A stretch of 5,797 nt of DNA from Pseudomonadota bacterium (GTDB lineage: Bacteria; Pseudomonadota; Gammaproteobacteria; Burkholderiales; Sulfuricellaceae). The notes below the pieces were generated by a model. It saw only the letters and a program-made list of their open reading frames with translations, had not been told where the DNA came from and did not search any database. Both the position numbers and the translations under genes were made by a program. The stretch covers positions 1 to 5,797 of the forward strand of contig JAJXTJ010000097.1 of the NCBI GenBank assembly GCA_021783895.1, in the 5' to 3' direction. Shown here piece after piece: positions 5,307 through 5,797 of the stretch. Numbering within the stretch: the first letter of the stretch is position 1; every line of letters begins with the position of its first letter.

Positions 5307-5797
5307 TGGCATCCGCTTGGCCTGTCCGAGCAATTTTCCTTGCCATCGGGCTGGCTTGTGCGTTCATTGCTCATGCCGCGCCGAATGACGATCTCTCCGG
5401 CCTGCGCGAGCGTATCAGGGCCCTGCAGAAAGAGGTCGAAAGCACACAAGGCAAAAAGACCGATGCCACCGATGCGCTGAAGCAATCCGAGCAAGCGATC
5501 AGCACGGCCAACCGGCGGCTGCGGGAATTGGCACTGCAGCAGGGAAGCGTCGGCGCCGCGCTGGGCCAGGTGCAGCAGGACAGCCGCGACACCATGGATA
5601 AAATCGCCAAGCAGCAGGCGCTGCTCGGCCAACTGCTCTTCAGTTTTTACCTGAACGGCCAGCGCGACCCGCTGAAAATCCTGCTCAACCAGCAAAATCC
5701 CAACCAGCTTGCGCGCCAGCTGCACTATTACACTTACCTATCCCGCGCCCGCGCCGCCCTGATCGAAAGCTTGCGCACCAACCTGGCACACTCCCGT
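5306..5797 (+). CDS. envC: EnvC-like murein hydrolase activator, N-terminal 164 residues (partial)
   Basis: EnvC-type proteins are periplasmic and switch on amidases that split septal peptidoglycan during cell division. This fragment has a signal peptide at about 1-24 (hydrophobic IFLAIGLACAFIAHA), then a long coiled coil rich in Gln, Arg, Leu and Ala from about residue 29. A segment LNGQRDPLKILLNQQNP followed by QLHYYTYLSRAR at about 115-150 is highly typical of the EnvC coiled-coil domain. The C-terminal LytM/peptidase M23 domain, expected to be degenerate in its zinc ligands, lies beyond the right edge, so the frame remains open. The start ATG overlaps the gpmI stop by one base (TAATG), implying co-transcription and probably coupled translation; gpmI-envC neighbours are familiar in proteobacteria. 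A lysostaphin-like M23 hydrolase cannot be excluded without the C-terminus. Confidence 0.88.
   Translation, partial: MASAWPVRAIFLAIGLACAFIAHAAPNDDLSGLRERIRALQKEVESTQGKKTDATDALKQSEQAISTANRRLRELALQQGSVGAALGQVQQDSRDTMDKIAKQQALLGQLLFSFYLNGQRDPLKILLNQQNPNQLARQLHYYTYLSRARAALIESLRTNLAHSR

Noticed and set aside
3786..5333. Two long minus-strand open frames (3786-4502 and 4551-5333) opposite gpmI
   Set aside because: gpmI has every catalytic motif on the other strand; these frames show no recognisable family or start signals.

Overview
The window looks like chromosomal DNA from a Gram-negative proteobacterium. The evidence is an RND tripartite efflux operon with an outer-membrane TolC-type channel, a lipoprotein adaptor, and a gpmI-envC gene pair. 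Protein style, GC-rich genes with AT-rich promoters, and the gpmI-envC order suggest a betaproteobacterium, possibly a sulfur- or iron-oxidising Nitrosomonadales. That placement is inference from memory, not a search result.

Layout. On the minus strand, read right to left, lie an ArsR-family repressor (3323-3640), a noncoding stretch of about 520 bases (2804-3322), and a three-gene efflux operon: TolC-like outer-membrane factor (1334-2803), RND membrane-fusion lipoprotein (221-1318) and the start of the RND inner-membrane permease (1-228, running off the left edge). On the plus strand, diverging from the repressor across an AT-rich spacer (3641-3767), lie gpmI, the cofactor-independent phosphoglycerate mutase (3768-5306), and the start of envC, a murein-hydrolase activator (5306 onward, running off the right edge). 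The gpmI stop and envC start overlap as TAATG.

How the parts fit. The three efflux genes would build one envelope-spanning pump: permease as proton-driven motor, adaptor as periplasmic bridge, TolC-like trimer as exit duct. They are tightly packed (15-nt gap, then 8-nt overlap). The repressor lacks the classical arsenic-site cysteines but has two others, Cys35 and Cys101, 66 residues apart. As I recall, this is the position and spacing of the thiol pair in the sulfide/persulfide sensors SqrR and BigR and in YgaV. AT-rich inverted repeats lie both in the repressor's own upstream region and over a candidate promoter of the pump operon. The main hypothesis is therefore a reactive-sulfur-responsive repressor controlling an RND efflux pump.

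The noncoding DNA carries several apparent dispersed repeats: a multi-hairpin element in the pump leader, a 17-bp inverted repeat of the CACAGAGGCACAGAG type, and a GC-rich palindromic repeat that supplies the last ~22 codons of the TolC-like gene. I saw no tRNA, rRNA, CRISPR array, insertion sequence or transposase.
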